Positions 33,340 through 42,597 of a DNA stretch of 64,000 nt are shown here, in pieces (positions within the stretch are counted from its first letter, which is position 1; every line of letters begins with the position of its first letter). The notes under the pieces are model-generated. The model had not been told where the DNA came from, did not search any database, and saw only the letters and a program-made list of their open reading frames with translations. The stretch is from Candidatus Accumulibacter phosphatis (lineage in GTDB: Bacteria; Pseudomonadota; Gammaproteobacteria; Burkholderiales; Rhodocyclaceae). The translations under genes and the position numbers were made by a program. The stretch spans positions 1-64,000 of the forward strand of contig NZ_SPMY01000045.1 in assembly GCF_012939955.1 (NCBI RefSeq), in the 5' to 3' direction.

Positions 33340-35934
33340 TCAGACGCTCACCGTATCCGCCACCTCACTGAACTCCTTGATCTGGTCGAAGTTCATGTAG
33401 CGATAGACATCGGCGGCCTTGGCGTTCACCACTTTCACCTGTTCCATGTACTCGGCGACGGTCGGGATGCGGCCCAGCAGGGCGCAGATCGAGGCCAGTT
33501 CGGCGGAGCCGAGGTAAACGAAGGTGTCGATGCCGAGGCGGTTGGGGAAGTTGCGGGTTGAGGTCGACATCGCCGTGCTGCCTTTCCGGATCTGCGCCTG
33601 GTTACCCATGCACAGCGAGCAGCCGGGCATTTCCATGCGTGCGCCGGACTTGCCGAGGATGGCGTAGTAGCCTTCCTCGTTGAGGATTGCGGCGTCCATC
33701 TTGGTGGGCGGCGCAACCCACAGCCGGGTCGGGATGTCGGTCTTGCCTTCGAGGACCTTGCCGGCGGCACGGAAGTGGCCGATGTTGGTCATGCACGAGC
33801 CGATGAAGACTTCGTCGATCTTGGCGCCGGCAACTTCGGACAGCAGCTTGGCGTCGTCCGGGTCGTTCGGGCAGGCGACGATCGGCTCCTTGACGTCGGC
33901 GAGGTCGATCTCGATCACCGCGGCGTACTCGGCGCCGGCATCGGCCTTGAGCAGTTCGGGCTTGGCGATCCACGCTTCCATGGCCTTGATGCGGCGGCCA
34001 AGGGTGCGCTTGTCTTCGTAGCCGGTGGCGATCATCCACTTCATCAGCGTGATGTTCGAGCGCATGTACTCGATGATCGGCGCCTTGTCGAGCTGGATGG
34101 CGCAGGCGGCAGCGGAACGCTCGGCAGCAGCGTCGGAGAGCTCGAACGCCTGTTCGATCTTCAGATCCGGCAGGCCTTCGATTTCGAGGATGCGGCCGGA
34201 GAAGATGTTCTTCTTGCCTTTCTTCTCGACGGTCAGCAGGCCGGCCTTGATGGCGTAGTAGGGAATGGCGTTGACCAGGTCACGCAGGGTGACGCCATCC
34301 TGCAGCTTGCCCTTGAAGCGCACCAGCACCGATTCCGGCATGTCCAGCGGCATCACGCCCGTGGCGGCGGCGAAGGCGACCAGGCCGGAGCCGGCCGGGA
34401 ACGAAATGCCGATCGGGAAGCGGGTATGCGAGTCGCCGCCGGTGCCGACGGTATCGGGCAGCAGCAGGCGGTTCAGCCAGGAGTGGATGATGCCGTCGCC
34501 GGGACGCAGCGAGACACCGCCGCGGGTGCTGATGAAAGTCGGCAGTTCGCGGTGCGTGCGCACATCGACCAGCTTCGGATAGGCGGCGGTATGGCAGAAG
34601 GACTGCATCACCATGTCCGCCGAGAAACCGAGGCAGGCGAGATCCTTGAGTTCGTCTCGGGTCATCGGGCCGGTGGTGTCCTGCGAGCCGACGGTGGTCA
34701 TGCGGGGTTCGCAATAGGTACCCGGCAGAACGCCCTTGCCTTCCGGCAGGCCGCAGGCCCGTCCGACCATTTTCTGCGCCAGCGTGTAGCCCGTGCCCGG
34801 GTCGGCAGGGTTGTGCGGCACACGGAACAGGGTCGAGACCGGCAGGCCAAGCGCTTCGCGCGCCCGGGTGGTGAGGCCGCGGCCGATGATCAGCGGGATG
34901 CGGCCGCCGGCACGTACTTCGTCGAGGATCACGGGTGTTTTCAGTTGCGATTCGGCGATCACGGTACCGTTCTTCAGTGCGGTGACTTTGGTCGTCGCGG
35001 TATCGATCTGCAATTCGATCTCGTCGCCCATTTCCATCTGCTCGACGTCGAGTTCGATCGGCAGCGCGCCGGCGTCTTCCATGGTGTTGAAGAAGATCGG
35101 AGCGATCTTCGAACCCAGGCAGAAACCGCCGAAACGCTTGTTGGGAACGAAGGGAATGTCCTCGCCGGTGAACCAGAGCACGGAATTGGTCGCCGACTTG
35201 CGCGAGGAACCGGTACCGACGACGTCGCCAACGTAGGCGATCAGATTGCCTTTCGCGGCCAGCGCTTCGAGTTGCTTGATCGGGCCGCGCTCGCCGGCGA
35301 CATCGGCTTCGATGCCCGCACGCGGGTTCTTGAGCATGGCCAGCGCGTGCAGCGGGATGTCCGGACGCGACCAGGCGTCGGGTGCCGGCGACAGGTCGTC
35401 GGTGTTGGTTTCGCCGGTGACCTTGAACACGGTCAGCTTCTGTGAGGTCGGCACTTCCGGACGCGAGGTGAACCACTCGCCGTCGGCCCAGCTCTGCAGG
35501 ACGGACTTGGCGTTGGCGTCACCCTTGTCGGCGAGTTCCTTGACGTCGTGGAAGAAGTCGAAGACCAGCAGTGTCTTCTTGAGTGCTGCCGCGGCGATGG
35601 CGCCGGTCGGACCAGCGAGCAGATCGATCAGCGGTTTGACGTTGTAACCGCCAAGCATGGTGCCGAGCAGTTCGGTGGCCATCTCTTTGGAAACCAGCGC
35701 GCAGCTCTCCTCTCCCTTGGCGACTTTGGCCAGGAACTCCGCCTTGACCTTGGCCGCATCATCGACACCGGCTGGCACACGATAAGTGAGCAGCTCAACC
35801 AGGTTCTCCCCTTCACCCTGCGGCGGATTCTTCAGCAGTTCGACGAGTTCCCTGGTCTGCTGAGCGGTCAGCGGCAGCGGCGGGATACCAAGCGCAGCAC
35901 GCTCGGCAACATGGGCACGATAGGATTCCAGCAC
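33340..35934 (-). CDS. acnB: Aconitate hydratase B / 2-methylisocitrate dehydratase
   Basis: 864 residues, normal length. AcnB interconverts citrate, aconitate and isocitrate in the TCA cycle and can act on 2-methylisocitrate in propionate breakdown. Its [4Fe-4S] cluster ligands are visible in [10 protein letters not shown] and in [10 protein letters not shown] near the C-terminus, with [17 protein letters not shown] between. The N-terminal HEAT-like domain begins [21 protein letters not shown] chose the GTG at 35934, which gives the family N-terminus (M/V-L-E-S-Y-R) and has AAAGGA eight bases upstream. An upstream TTG at 35952 overlaps that ribosome site. It is monocistronic with its own terminator. 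Confidence 0.96.
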   Translation of the reverse strand: MLESYRAHVAERAALGIPPLPLTAQQTRELVELLKNPPQGEGENLVELLTYRVPAGVDDAAKVKAEFLAKVAKGEESCALVSKEMATELLGTMLGGYNVKPLIDLLAGPTGAIAAAALKKTLLVFDFFHDVKELADKGDANAKSVLQSWADGEWFTSRPEVPTSQKLTVFKVTGETNTDDLSPAPDAWSRPDIPLHALAMLKNPRAGIEADVAGERGPIKQLEALAAKGNLIAYVGDVVGTGSSRKSATNSVLWFTGEDIPFVPNKRFGGFCLGSKIAPIFFNTMEDAGALPIELDVEQMEMGDEIELQIDTATTKVTALKNGTVIAESQLKTPVILDEVRAGGRIPLIIGRGLTTRAREALGLPVSTLFRVPHNPADPGTGYTLAQKMVGRACGLPEGKGVLPGTYCEPRMTTVGSQDTTGPMTRDELKDLACLGFSADMVMQSFCHTAAYPKLVDVRTHRELPTFISTRGGVSLRPGDGIIHSWLNRLLLPDTVGTGGDSHTRFPIGISFPAGSGLVAFAAATGVMPLDMPESVLVRFKGKLQDGVTLRDLVNAIPYYAIKAGLLTVEKKGKKNIFSGRILEIEGLPDLKIEQAFELSDAAAERSAAACAIQLDKAPIIEYMRSNITLMKWMIATGYEDKRTLGRRIKAMEAWIAKPELLKADAGAEYAAVIEIDLADVKEPIVACPNDPDDAKLLSEVAGAKIDEVFIGSCMTNIGHFRAAGKVLEGKTDIPTRLWVAPPTKMDAAILNEEGYYAILGKSGARMEMPGCSLCMGNQAQIRKGSTAMSTSTRNFPNRLGIDTFVYLGSAELASICALLGRIPTVAEYMEQVKVVNAKAADVYRYMNFDQIKEFSEVADTVSV

Positions 35935-36081
35935 GGCAACGTCCTTTCTCAAAGTTTAGGCAGCAAGAGTGCAATTGTACTGCAAGGCCGCAGCGGCGGC
36001 AGCCCACGAGCTCGTGGCGGGTAGGCATTTACGCCCGACGGCAGAAACTTCAGCGGCCGACAGCCCCGCTTGATTGGTGTG

Positions 36082-36097
36082 TATTATATAAGACATA
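36082..36097. promoter_or_regulatory. Possible GntR-type operator in acnB promoter region
   Basis: An AT-rich TATTATATAAGACATA element lies 150 bases upstream of acnB in otherwise GC-rich DNA. It resembles the TCTTATATAAGA-type palindromes that I associate with GntR-family control of TCA-cycle genes in Betaproteobacteria. The left half is imperfect. It also contains plausible -10-like sequences. The assignment is tentative. Confidence 0.3.
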
Positions 36098-36134
36098 CGA
36101 CTTGCTGTGAAGCACGCGAGCCAGTGCCCCGCTC

Positions 36135-36845
36135 TCAAGTCAAATGGGTGACCGTACGAAACAGGCCATGGCCGGAATCCAGGTACTTGCGTTCGAAGGG
36201 CGTCATCGGCAGATCCGGGACGAAAGGCTCGCAAACTGCCGCTTGGCCAGTGAGTTGCTGCACCGCCAGACAATGCTCGGCGATGTAGATCGGCCAGTTG
36301 CTGCGGCATTCGAGCACTCCGCCGAGAGCCAGCAGGGCCGGAAAAACCGGGTGTCCATGCCAGCGTCGGCGCAGGTGGCCGATTTTTGGCCAGGGGTTGG
36401 GATAGAGCAGGTAGTGGCGATCGAGGCGCAGGCCGGCGTCGAGCAGCAGACGCCAGTAGTCGACCAGATCGGCGCGCACCAGGTCGAGGTTGGCAGGCCA
36501 GGCACCCTGTTCCTCTGGTGACTCGCGTGACTCGCGCCGCGCTTGCTGACGCTGCTGGCCGCGGCGCAAGCGCGTGGCAGACTGGTCAACGCCAATCACG
36601 TAGTGGGTCGGGAAGGCTCGGGCCAGCGCGACGCTGCTCTCCCCTACCCCGCAGCAGGCGTCGAGGATCAAGGGCACGCCCGGCGCCAGGCGCTGGTAGC
36701 GTTCGAAACTTGCCGCGAAGGCAGCGCGATTGTAGTCGGCGTAGGGCTTGCGAAAAGCGGTGCTCACGTGGCAAGCGACAACCGCGGCCAGATGCGCGTG
36801 GACGTCGCTCTGGGCGCTGCCCGGGACGCGCGAGTTGCCTTGCAT
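36135..36845 (-). CDS. TrmB-like SAM-dependent tRNA methyltransferase
   Basis: 236 residues. It matches the tRNA (guanine-N7) methyltransferase group: motif I LILDACCGVGESSVALAR, a VIGVDQSATRL acidic loop, the catalytic-region HYLLYPNPWPKIGHLRRRWH and the C-terminal TPFERKYLDSGHGLF. TrmB proper makes m7G46 in tRNAs. The somewhat divergent motif I (D-A-C-C-G-V-G-E) suggests the shorter paralogue often found next to dus genes rather than the canonical TrmB, so I leave the symbol empty. Its ATG directly follows the dusC stop, so the two RNA-modifying enzymes are cotranscribed. Confidence 0.8.
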   Translation of the reverse strand: MQGNSRVPGSAQSDVHAHLAAVVACHVSTAFRKPYADYNRAAFAASFERYQRLAPGVPLILDACCGVGESSVALARAFPTHYVIGVDQSATRLRRGQQRQQARRESRESPEEQGAWPANLDLVRADLVDYWRLLLDAGLRLDRHYLLYPNPWPKIGHLRRRWHGHPVFPALLALGGVLECRSNWPIYIAEHCLAVQQLTGQAAVCEPFVPDLPMTPFERKYLDSGHGLFRTVTHLT

Positions 36846-37829
36846 CTAGGCCGGGTGCTTGTGCGCGGAGATCCCGTGCAAGGCAAGCACGCGGCTGATT
36901 TCTTCCACACCAGCAAGTGTCCTGATGGCCATGAACAAGGCTTCGGCTTCGACGAAGTTGCGCCGCAGCGATCCCAGCCACAGCTTGAGCCGCCCGGGCG
37001 CATGCCGGGCCGCGACCTTGGCGCAGACCTGCTGCCAATAGGATGCCAAGAGCGGCTGCAACTGCCGCCAGTCATCCGCGCGGTCGACGGCGACGACCTC
37101 GCCCGCCGCCTGGGCGCGAATGCGCTGGGCGAGAAAAGGATCGGCAACCGCGCCGCGCCCGATCATCACGTCGTCGCTGCCACTCACCGCACAGCAGCGC
37201 GCGTGGTCGGCAACGGTCCACACCTCGCCGTTGGCGACCACCGGCATTTCTACGACCGCGCGGATACGCGCTATCCATTCCCAGTGCGCCGGCGGTCGAT
37301 AGCCGTCGGTGCGGGTGCGGGCATGTACGACCAGCGCCACGATACCGCCGGCAGCCAGGGCCCGCGCGCAATCGAGCGTTTTCGCCGTATCGCGTACACC
37401 GAGCCGCATCTTGGCGGTAAACGGAATTTCCGCTGGCACCACGCGGCGCACCGCCGCAGCGATACGCAGCAACTGCTCGGGGTCGGCGAGCAGCATCGCG
37501 CCACCTCCGTGGCGATTGACCGTCGGTGCCGGACAACCAAAGTTGAGGTCGATACCTGCCGGCGCGAGCGCAACCAGTTGAGCAGCATTTTCTGCCATGC
37601 AGGCCGGATCGCTGCCGAGAAGCTGCACCACCAGCGGCGTACCAGCGCGCGTTCGGCTACCGTTATCAAGCTCGGGGCAGAGCCGTCGGAAGGCTCGCGG
37701 CGGCAGCAAATTCCCCGACACGCGGATGAACTCGCTGACCGCCAGGTCATAAGCGCCGACACGCGTCAGCACGTCGCGCAGCACGTCGTCGACCAGACCT
37801 TCCATCGGTGCCAGCAGCAGTTTTCCCAT
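36846..37829 (-). CDS. dusC: tRNA-dihydrouridine(16) synthase
   Basis: 327 residues of the FMN-dependent Dus family. Features are APMEGLVD at the start, VSEFIRV (typical of DusC), DLNFGCPAPTVNRHGGGAML with the catalytic Cys in GCPAP, FTAKMRLGV, VVHARTRTDGY and VVANGEVWTVAD. It reduces uridine 16 in the D-loop of tRNAs. The start is ATG 37829. The stop abuts the ATG of the TrmB-like gene. Family members differ mainly in target uridine; the V-S-E-F-I-R-V and HARTRTDGYRPPAHWE segments favour DusC over DusA and DusB. Confidence 0.93.
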   Translation of the reverse strand: MGKLLLAPMEGLVDDVLRDVLTRVGAYDLAVSEFIRVSGNLLPPRAFRRLCPELDNGSRTRAGTPLVVQLLGSDPACMAENAAQLVALAPAGIDLNFGCPAPTVNRHGGGAMLLADPEQLLRIAAAVRRVVPAEIPFTAKMRLGVRDTAKTLDCARALAAGGIVALVVHARTRTDGYRPPAHWEWIARIRAVVEMPVVANGEVWTVADHARCCAVSGSDDVMIGRGAVADPFLAQRIRAQAAGEVVAVDRADDWRQLQPLLASYWQQVCAKVAARHAPGRLKLWLGSLRRNFVEAEALFMAIRTLAGVEEISRVLALHGISAHKHPA

Positions 37830-37993
37830 CTTCTTCCAGAATCCTGATCGTCAGACCCGGCAATCGTCAATCGTCGCCGGGCCGGAGTAGCAACCAGCGT
37901 TGCGACCAGCGTTCCAGCGCGCGTGCCTACCGCCAAAGCAGGCGAGGCACCTGGCGCGCATTCTGGCACTTCGCGCTCATCCAAAACGGCGCC

Positions 37994-38021
37994 AAAAAAA
38001 AAGGCCGGGCAAGCCGGCCCT
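37994..38021 (-). terminator. Rho-independent terminator of CsgG-like gene
   Basis: Read on the minus strand, a GGGCCGGC-TTGC-CCGGCC-type stem is followed by at least eight T (A run at 37994-38002 on plus). It lies about 20 bases after the stop of the CsgG-like lipoprotein gene at 38040, in the correct orientation to end its transcript. Confidence 0.85.
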
Positions 38022-38039
38022 CGTCAGGAAGCGCTGTCG

Positions 38040-38915
38040 CTAGGGCTTCTTGCTCTTTTTCTTGGGAGCCTGTGCTCCTTCGGCACCCTGCACGCCCAGA
38101 TTGCCACCAGTCCCGAGGCCGCCTTTGACCTCTTGCGCCTGGTAGTTCTTGACCGCACGCACAAGGTTATTGTACGAGTCAGTGAAAGCGGCGACGATCA
38201 CCTTGCCCTGCGCGGTGTTCGCGTAACCGCCAGCGGCCCCACCCAGGCCGCGGCCAAACAGGCTACCGACCGCGCCAAAGTCGATATTGCTGGCGCTGCC
38301 TTCGGCGGCCGCCAGCTGCACGCCGGAACGGTTGTCGATCAGGGTCAGCAAGGTACTGGCCTCCTTGACGTTCATGCTGCTGGCAATGGCACCGATAACG
38401 CCCAGCGCACCGCTCACGCCGCCAAGCGCCCCCCCTCCACCTCCCGCATTGCTGTTGCTGAAGGTAATCGACGGACTCATCGAGTAATCGGCCGAGACCA
38501 TCTGCCCCTTGTGGAACTTGGAGCCCTTGCGCAGTTCCCCCGAGTCTTCCAGGGCGCGCTCCTGCATCATGTTGTTCATCGCACGGCCGCGTTCGACGAC
38601 CACGAAACAGTTCGATTGCTGGACCATCAGCTTGAGCACCGGCGTCGTCGATCCCAGGCCCCACTGGCCGGTCAGAATGCCATACCACGGTGCTTGCGTG
38701 TCCTCAACCACGGCAAGCGTGCCGAGCGAGCTATCGCATCTCTCGAGTTGGTTGTTTGCATTCTGGGCGTTTGCACCGCCGGCCGCCCCGGTGGCCGTGG
38801 TCTTGGCATCCTGTGACCCCATTTGCATGTTGGAGCAAGCGGCCAGCAAGGCAGTTGCAGCGGAGGCGGCAACCAGGCGTGCCGCATTACGAGAACTCAA
38901 TATAGACATGTGCAT
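38040..38915 (-). CDS. CsgG/HfaB-like lipoprotein
   Basis: About 291 residues. The N-terminus is a lipoprotein signal (LVAASAATALLAACSNM, lipobox LAAC). The mature part has the CsgG-like fold: CDSSLGTLAVVEDT, PVLKLMVQQSNCFVVVERGR, a QERALEDSGELRKG helix, then YSMSPSITFS and VKEASTLLTLIDNRSGVQLA. A Gly-rich loop (NSNAGGGGGALGG) and a basic PKKKSKKP tail are distinctive. CsgG relatives form outer-membrane secretion pores or bind the envelope. No curli genes (csgA, csgB, csgE, csgF) are nearby, so it is a generic CsgG-like protein. ATG 38915 or 38909 could start it. Confidence 0.85.
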   Translation of the reverse strand: MHMSILSSRNAARLVAASAATALLAACSNMQMGSQDAKTTATGAAGGANAQNANNQLERCDSSLGTLAVVEDTQAPWYGILTGQWGLGSTTPVLKLMVQQSNCFVVVERGRAMNNMMQERALEDSGELRKGSKFHKGQMVSADYSMSPSITFSNSNAGGGGGALGGVSGALGVIGAIASSMNVKEASTLLTLIDNRSGVQLAAAEGSASNIDFGAVGSLFGRGLGGAAGGYANTAQGKVIVAAFTDSYNNLVRAVKNYQAQEVKGGLGTGGNLGVQGAEGAQAPKKKSKKP

Positions 38916-39092
38916 CCCCCCCTCTGAATTGGCAATTGGCTGAATGAGGCGTGCCCGAATAACGCCAGCGGTGCCCTCCTCACCGGCTGCCACTATAGCA
39001 GCATGGCTACCGCCTGCGCAGCACCTTCCGACGCTTGACCTCTGCGCTTGGCTGCTTACAATCGCCACAGGCAATCACCAGGCTGCAACACC

Positions 39093-39623
39093 ATGACCAC
39101 TTTGCTGCATGCGCTGCGCGCCGATATCACCACCCTGGCGGTTGATGCGATCGTCAACGCCGCCAACGCCTCGCTGCTCGGCGGCGGCGGTGTCGACGGG
39201 GCCATCCACCGCGCCGCCGGTCGGGACTTGCTCCGCGAGTGCCAGGCGCTCGGCGGCTGCCGGACGGGTGACGCCAAACTCACCAAGGGCTACCAACTTC
39301 CGGCCAGGTACATCATTCACGCGGTGGGTCCGGTCTGGCACGGTGGCGATGGCGGCGAGCCCGCGCACCTGGCCTCCTGCTATCGTCGGGCGATCGCGAT
39401 CGCTGCCGCCAATGGGCTGCGCACGCTCGCCTTTCCGAGCATCAGCACGGGCATCTATGGCTACCCGATCGAAAAAGCGGCAGCGCTTGCCGTGGCGACG
39501 GTGCAGGCATCGACAGCTGCGCCTGGCGGCCTTGAAGAGGTGACCTTCTGCTGCTTTTCGAGCGGCGATTTGCGGATCTATGAGCAATTGCTGGCAGCTT
39601 TGGACGCTGACCCGGCAGGCTGA
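39093..39623 (+). CDS. MacroD-type macrodomain protein (ADP-ribose hydrolase)
   Basis: 176 residues, a single macrodomain. It has the substrate loop [47 protein letters not shown] and the second loop [18 protein letters not shown]. These match MacroD-type enzymes that hydrolyse O-acetyl-ADP-ribose and remove ADP-ribose from acidic residues. It stands alone on the plus strand, divergent from the CsgG-like gene with about 180 bases between. It follows ATG 39093; the longer upstream frame lacks a conserved extension. A link to the TIR proteins 15-20 kb away, whose products can include ADP-ribose species, is only speculation. Confidence 0.92.
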   Translation: MTTLLHALRADITTLAVDAIVNAANASLLGGGGVDGAIHRAAGRDLLRECQALGGCRTGDAKLTKGYQLPARYIIHAVGPVWHGGDGGEPAHLASCYRRAIAIAAANGLRTLAFPSISTGIYGYPIEKAAALAVATVQASTAAPGGLEEVTFCCFSSGDLRIYEQLLAALDADPAG

Positions 39624-39655
39624 GGCGAGCGTGCGGCGTCATCAGCCCGCGTTAA

Positions 39656-39775
39656 TGTGAAAGTCGCGTATGCGACTCACGAACCGCCCTTCTCCCCTTG
39701 CGGGAGAAGGGGCGATGGGAAGAGAAACGGTCATGACTTTCATGATTTGGGGTGTCTCCACGTGTCATGACCGTT
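39656..39775. repeat. Composite palindromic intergenic repeat, copy 1
   Basis: Two parts. The first (39656-39712) has the small palindrome AGTCGC-GTAT-GCGACT, then CTCACGAACCG, then a strong hairpin CCCTTCTCCC...GGGAGAAGGG. The second (39726-39775) is bounded by perfect 12-base inverted repeats AACGGTCATGAC and GTCATGACCGTT around TTTCATGATTTGGGGTGTCT. A second copy follows immediately. There is no coding potential. Confidence 0.85.
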
Positions 39776-39975
39776 AATGTGAAAGTCGCGTATGCGACTC
39801 ACGAACCGCCCTTCTCCCCTTGCGGGAGAAGGGCCGGGGTGAGACGGGGAATTCTGGGCGCATTGCGCCCAACCCGTCGAACGATTCCGGCGTGCAAGCC
39901 GGAATGCGCACTGCAAGTGAGGGGGAAACGGTCATGACTTTCATCATCCGGTGTATCTCGACCGTCATGACCGTT
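39776..39975. repeat. Composite palindromic intergenic repeat, copy 2
   Basis: The same AGTCGC/GCGACT palindrome and CCCTTCTCCC/GGGAGAAGGG hairpin lie at 39783-39834, nearly identical to copy 1. The AACGGTCATGAC...GTCATGACCGTT part is at 39927-39975, separated from the first part by about 90 unrelated bases (39836-39926). The spacer differs in the central bases of the second part. It lies in the gap between the convergent macrodomain and rhodanese genes, where it may help transcription termination. Confidence 0.85.
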
Positions 39976-39995
39976 AGCCACTACCCGCAGCACGC

Positions 39996-40448
39996 TCAGC
40001 AGCGAGCACCGGCCGGGCACTGTGCGACGGTACTGGCCAACGGCGTCACTGGCCGCCCTTCCTGCACCCAGGCGCGCATCCCGTCCTTGACGTTGTACAC
40101 CTTCGCGTAGCCTGCCTGCTGCGACAAGAGCTGGCTCGCCGCTCGCGTCCGGTTGCCGCTACGGCAAATAACGATCACCGGCTGGTCCGGTCTGGCCACG
40201 CCCTGCACCTTTGCCAGCCAGGCGGGCGCATCGACGACGCCGCGCTCGTCGACATAGGTAATCAGTTGGCTGCCCTCGACGACGCCGCTTTGCTGCCATT
40301 CGCCAAACGTACGGATGTCGATGATCGGCACCCCTGCGGCCCGCAGGCGCAGCAGTTCGGCGTTGTCGATATCGATCACTTCAGCGCGCAGCGGCAACGG
40401 TAGCGCCAGCAGCAGGAAAGACAGGGCAACAGCGAGTGTGCGAAGCAT
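39996..40448 (-). CDS. Periplasmic rhodanese-like protein
   Basis: 150 residues. The signal peptide MLRTLAVALSFLLLALPLPL (cleavage near LRA-EV) is followed by one rhodanese domain: IIDIRTFGEWQQSGVVEGSQ and the active-site loop VIVICRSGNRTRAAS, with the catalytic Cys present (CRSGNRT). The C-terminal YNVKDGMRAWVQEGRPVT is typical. It would transfer sulfane sulfur, or bind it, in the periplasm; the acceptor is unknown. I start at ATG 40448 after a GGAGGTTTGGTC site; a start two codons upstream is possible. No partner gene is on the same strand. Confidence 0.9.
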   Translation of the reverse strand: MLRTLAVALSFLLLALPLPLRAEVIDIDNAELLRLRAAGVPIIDIRTFGEWQQSGVVEGSQLITYVDERGVVDAPAWLAKVQGVARPDQPVIVICRSGNRTRAASQLLSQQAGYAKVYNVKDGMRAWVQEGRPVTPLASTVAQCPAGARC

Positions 40449-40662
40449 GACCAAACCTCCGAGAACTGTGATGCCTTCATCTTACAACGGGTGCCGGCGG
40501 ACAGGCGTCCAGTGCGAGCTCTGCTCACGCCACTGCGCGAACTTTCGATGACATCACTCTGAAAAATAGCTCTTTTCAGGTCTGCACTGCCGCGCTAGTA
40601 TAAACCCTTTGGGGCCGGTGACTGCGACCCCGGACTCGTGCCGAAGAAAGGATGCGCTCGCC

Positions 40663-42588
40663 TTGAAACCGACCGATATCAGCGTCCCCGACTATTTCCA
40701 CAAAGTCGTTGATTGCCAGTGGGCATGCCCGGCCCATACGCCTGTTCCCGAATACATTCGCTTGATCGCGGCTGGCCACTACAGCGAGGCCTACATGGTC
40801 AACTGGGTGTCGAACGTTTTTCCCGGCATCCTCGGGCGAACTTGTGATCGCCCCTGTGAACCGGCGTGTCGACGCGGTCGCGTCGAGGACGAAACGCCGG
40901 ACGGCCACGGCGAGCGCAAGGCGCCGGTCGCCATCTGCCGCCTGAAGCGCGTCGCCGCCGACTACAAGGAGGACATCCGCCACCTCCTGCCGCCGCCAGC
41001 AGCACAGAAAAATGGCCGGCGCATCGCCTGCGTCGGTGCCGGGCCGGCGTCACTGACCGTGGCGCGCGACCTGGCCCCGCTCGGCTACGAGGTGGTGATC
41101 TACGACGGCGACGCCCTCGCTGGCGGCATGATGCGCACCCAGATCCCGAAATTTCGCCTGCCTGAAGAAGTCATCGACGAGGAGACCGGTTACGTCCTCG
41201 ACCTCGGCGTCGAGCTGCGCGGCGGCCAGTACGTCAGTTCGCTGAAGAATCTGATCGGCGAAGGCTACGACGCGATTTTCGTTGGTTCCGGCGCGCCGCG
41301 CGGGCACGACCTCGACATTCCCGGACGGAAAGAGGCAGCAAAGTCGATTCACCTGGGCATCGACTGGCTGGCCAGCGTCGCTTTCGGCCACACCACTTCG
41401 ATCGGCAAGCGGGTGATCGTCCTCGGCGGCGGCAACACCGCCATGGACTGCTGCCGCTCGTCGCGCCGCCTTGGCGGCGAGGACGTCAAGGTCATCGTCC
41501 GCTCCGGCTTCGAGCAGATGAAGGCCAGTCCCTGGGAAAAAGAAGACGCGATGCACGAAGGCATCCCGATCCTCAACAACCTGGTGCCCAAGGCCTTCAC
41601 CCACATCGGCGGACGGCTCACCGGCGCGACCTTCGAGAAAGTACGCGTGGAATTCGACGCGAACGGCCGCCGCAGCCTGGTGCCGACCGGTGAACCCGAC
41701 GCGCACTTCGATTGTGACGAGGTGCTGGTCGCCGTCGGCCAGGACAATTCCTTCCCCTGGATCGAGCGCGACATCGGCATCGAGTTCGACAAGTGGGAAC
41801 TGCCCAAGGTCGACGAGGCGACGATGCAATCGACCGTGCCGAACGTCTTTTTCGGCGGTGATGCGGCCTTCGGGCCGAAAAACATCATCTGGGCAGTTGC
41901 CCACGGCCACCAGGCGGCGGTCTCCATCGATCGCCTGCTCAACGGCGAGGACCTCGCCGAACGGCCCGCGCCGCAGACCTCGCTGGTCTCGCAGAAGATG
42001 GGAATCCACCAGTGGATGTACGACAACGCCATTTCCGCCGATCGGCGCCTGCGCGTGCCGCTGCGTGACTTGAAGGCCGCGTTGAAGAACATCAAGGTCG
42101 AGGTCGAACTCGGCTTCGATCCGCAACTGGCTTTCCAGGAAGCGCAACGCTGCCTGAACTGCGATGTGCAGACGGTCTTCGCGCCGAAGCTGTGCATCGA
42201 GTGCGACGCGTGCATGGACATCTGCCCGATGGACAGCATCTCCTTCACCGTCAATGGCGACGAGAAAGATCTGCGGCAGCGTCTGAGCGCGCCGGCGCTT
42301 GACAAGAGCCAGGATCTTTACGTCTCGGATTCCCTGAAGACCGGGCGGGTGATGGTCAAGGACGAGGATGTCTGTCTGCATTGCGGCCTGTGCGCCGAGC
42401 GCTGTCCGACCGGCGCCTGGGACATGCAGAAGTTCCTGTTCGCAAGTACCTACGCCGGACCCGGCTGCCGCAATGCGGGCTCTCCGCCACCTTTTCCCGA
42501 GCCCCCGAGCCCCCCGTCATCCGAGCAGAAGCCAAAAGCCAGGCACAAGCCAAAGCCCGCGCCGGCTCCAGACCAGCAAACCGCCTGA
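40663..42588 (+). CDS. korC: KorC-type flavin/iron-sulfur NAD(P) oxidoreductase subunit
   Basis: 641 residues. The N-terminal GltD-like 4Fe-4S region (CQWACPAHTPVPEYIRLI, ..GILGRTCDRPCEPACRRG) leads to an FAD domain (IACVGAGPASLTVARDLAPL) and an NAD(P) site (RVIVLGGGNTAMDCCRSSRR). Two ferredoxin-type 4Fe-4S clusters follow (CIECDACMDICPMD and CLHCGLCAERCPTGAW), then a Pro/Lys-rich tail. In Thauera, KorABC is a 2-oxoglutarate oxidoreductase that passes electrons from ferredoxin centres to NADP. This subunit has all the parts for that. The start is TTG 40663 behind AGAAAGGA; no better ATG is in frame. The next gene begins 10 bases downstream. Confidence 0.9.
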   Translation: MKPTDISVPDYFHKVVDCQWACPAHTPVPEYIRLIAAGHYSEAYMVNWVSNVFPGILGRTCDRPCEPACRRGRVEDETPDGHGERKAPVAICRLKRVAADYKEDIRHLLPPPAAQKNGRRIACVGAGPASLTVARDLAPLGYEVVIYDGDALAGGMMRTQIPKFRLPEEVIDEETGYVLDLGVELRGGQYVSSLKNLIGEGYDAIFVGSGAPRGHDLDIPGRKEAAKSIHLGIDWLASVAFGHTTSIGKRVIVLGGGNTAMDCCRSSRRLGGEDVKVIVRSGFEQMKASPWEKEDAMHEGIPILNNLVPKAFTHIGGRLTGATFEKVRVEFDANGRRSLVPTGEPDAHFDCDEVLVAVGQDNSFPWIERDIGIEFDKWELPKVDEATMQSTVPNVFFGGDAAFGPKNIIWAVAHGHQAAVSIDRLLNGEDLAERPAPQTSLVSQKMGIHQWMYDNAISADRRLRVPLRDLKAALKNIKVEVELGFDPQLAFQEAQRCLNCDVQTVFAPKLCIECDACMDICPMDSISFTVNGDEKDLRQRLSAPALDKSQDLYVSDSLKTGRVMVKDEDVCLHCGLCAERCPTGAWDMQKFLFASTYAGPGCRNAGSPPPFPEPPSPPSSEQKPKARHKPKPAPAPDQQTA

Positions 42589-42597
42589 GGAAAGACC

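Noticed and set aside
31226-35445. Long plus-strand open frames opposite hsdM and acnB
   Set aside because: Antisense to strongly conserved genes; no ribosome sites or motifs.
39656-39840. Tandem repeats that might be a CRISPR array
   Set aside because: Only two long copies, each internally palindromic, without regular spacers or cas genes.
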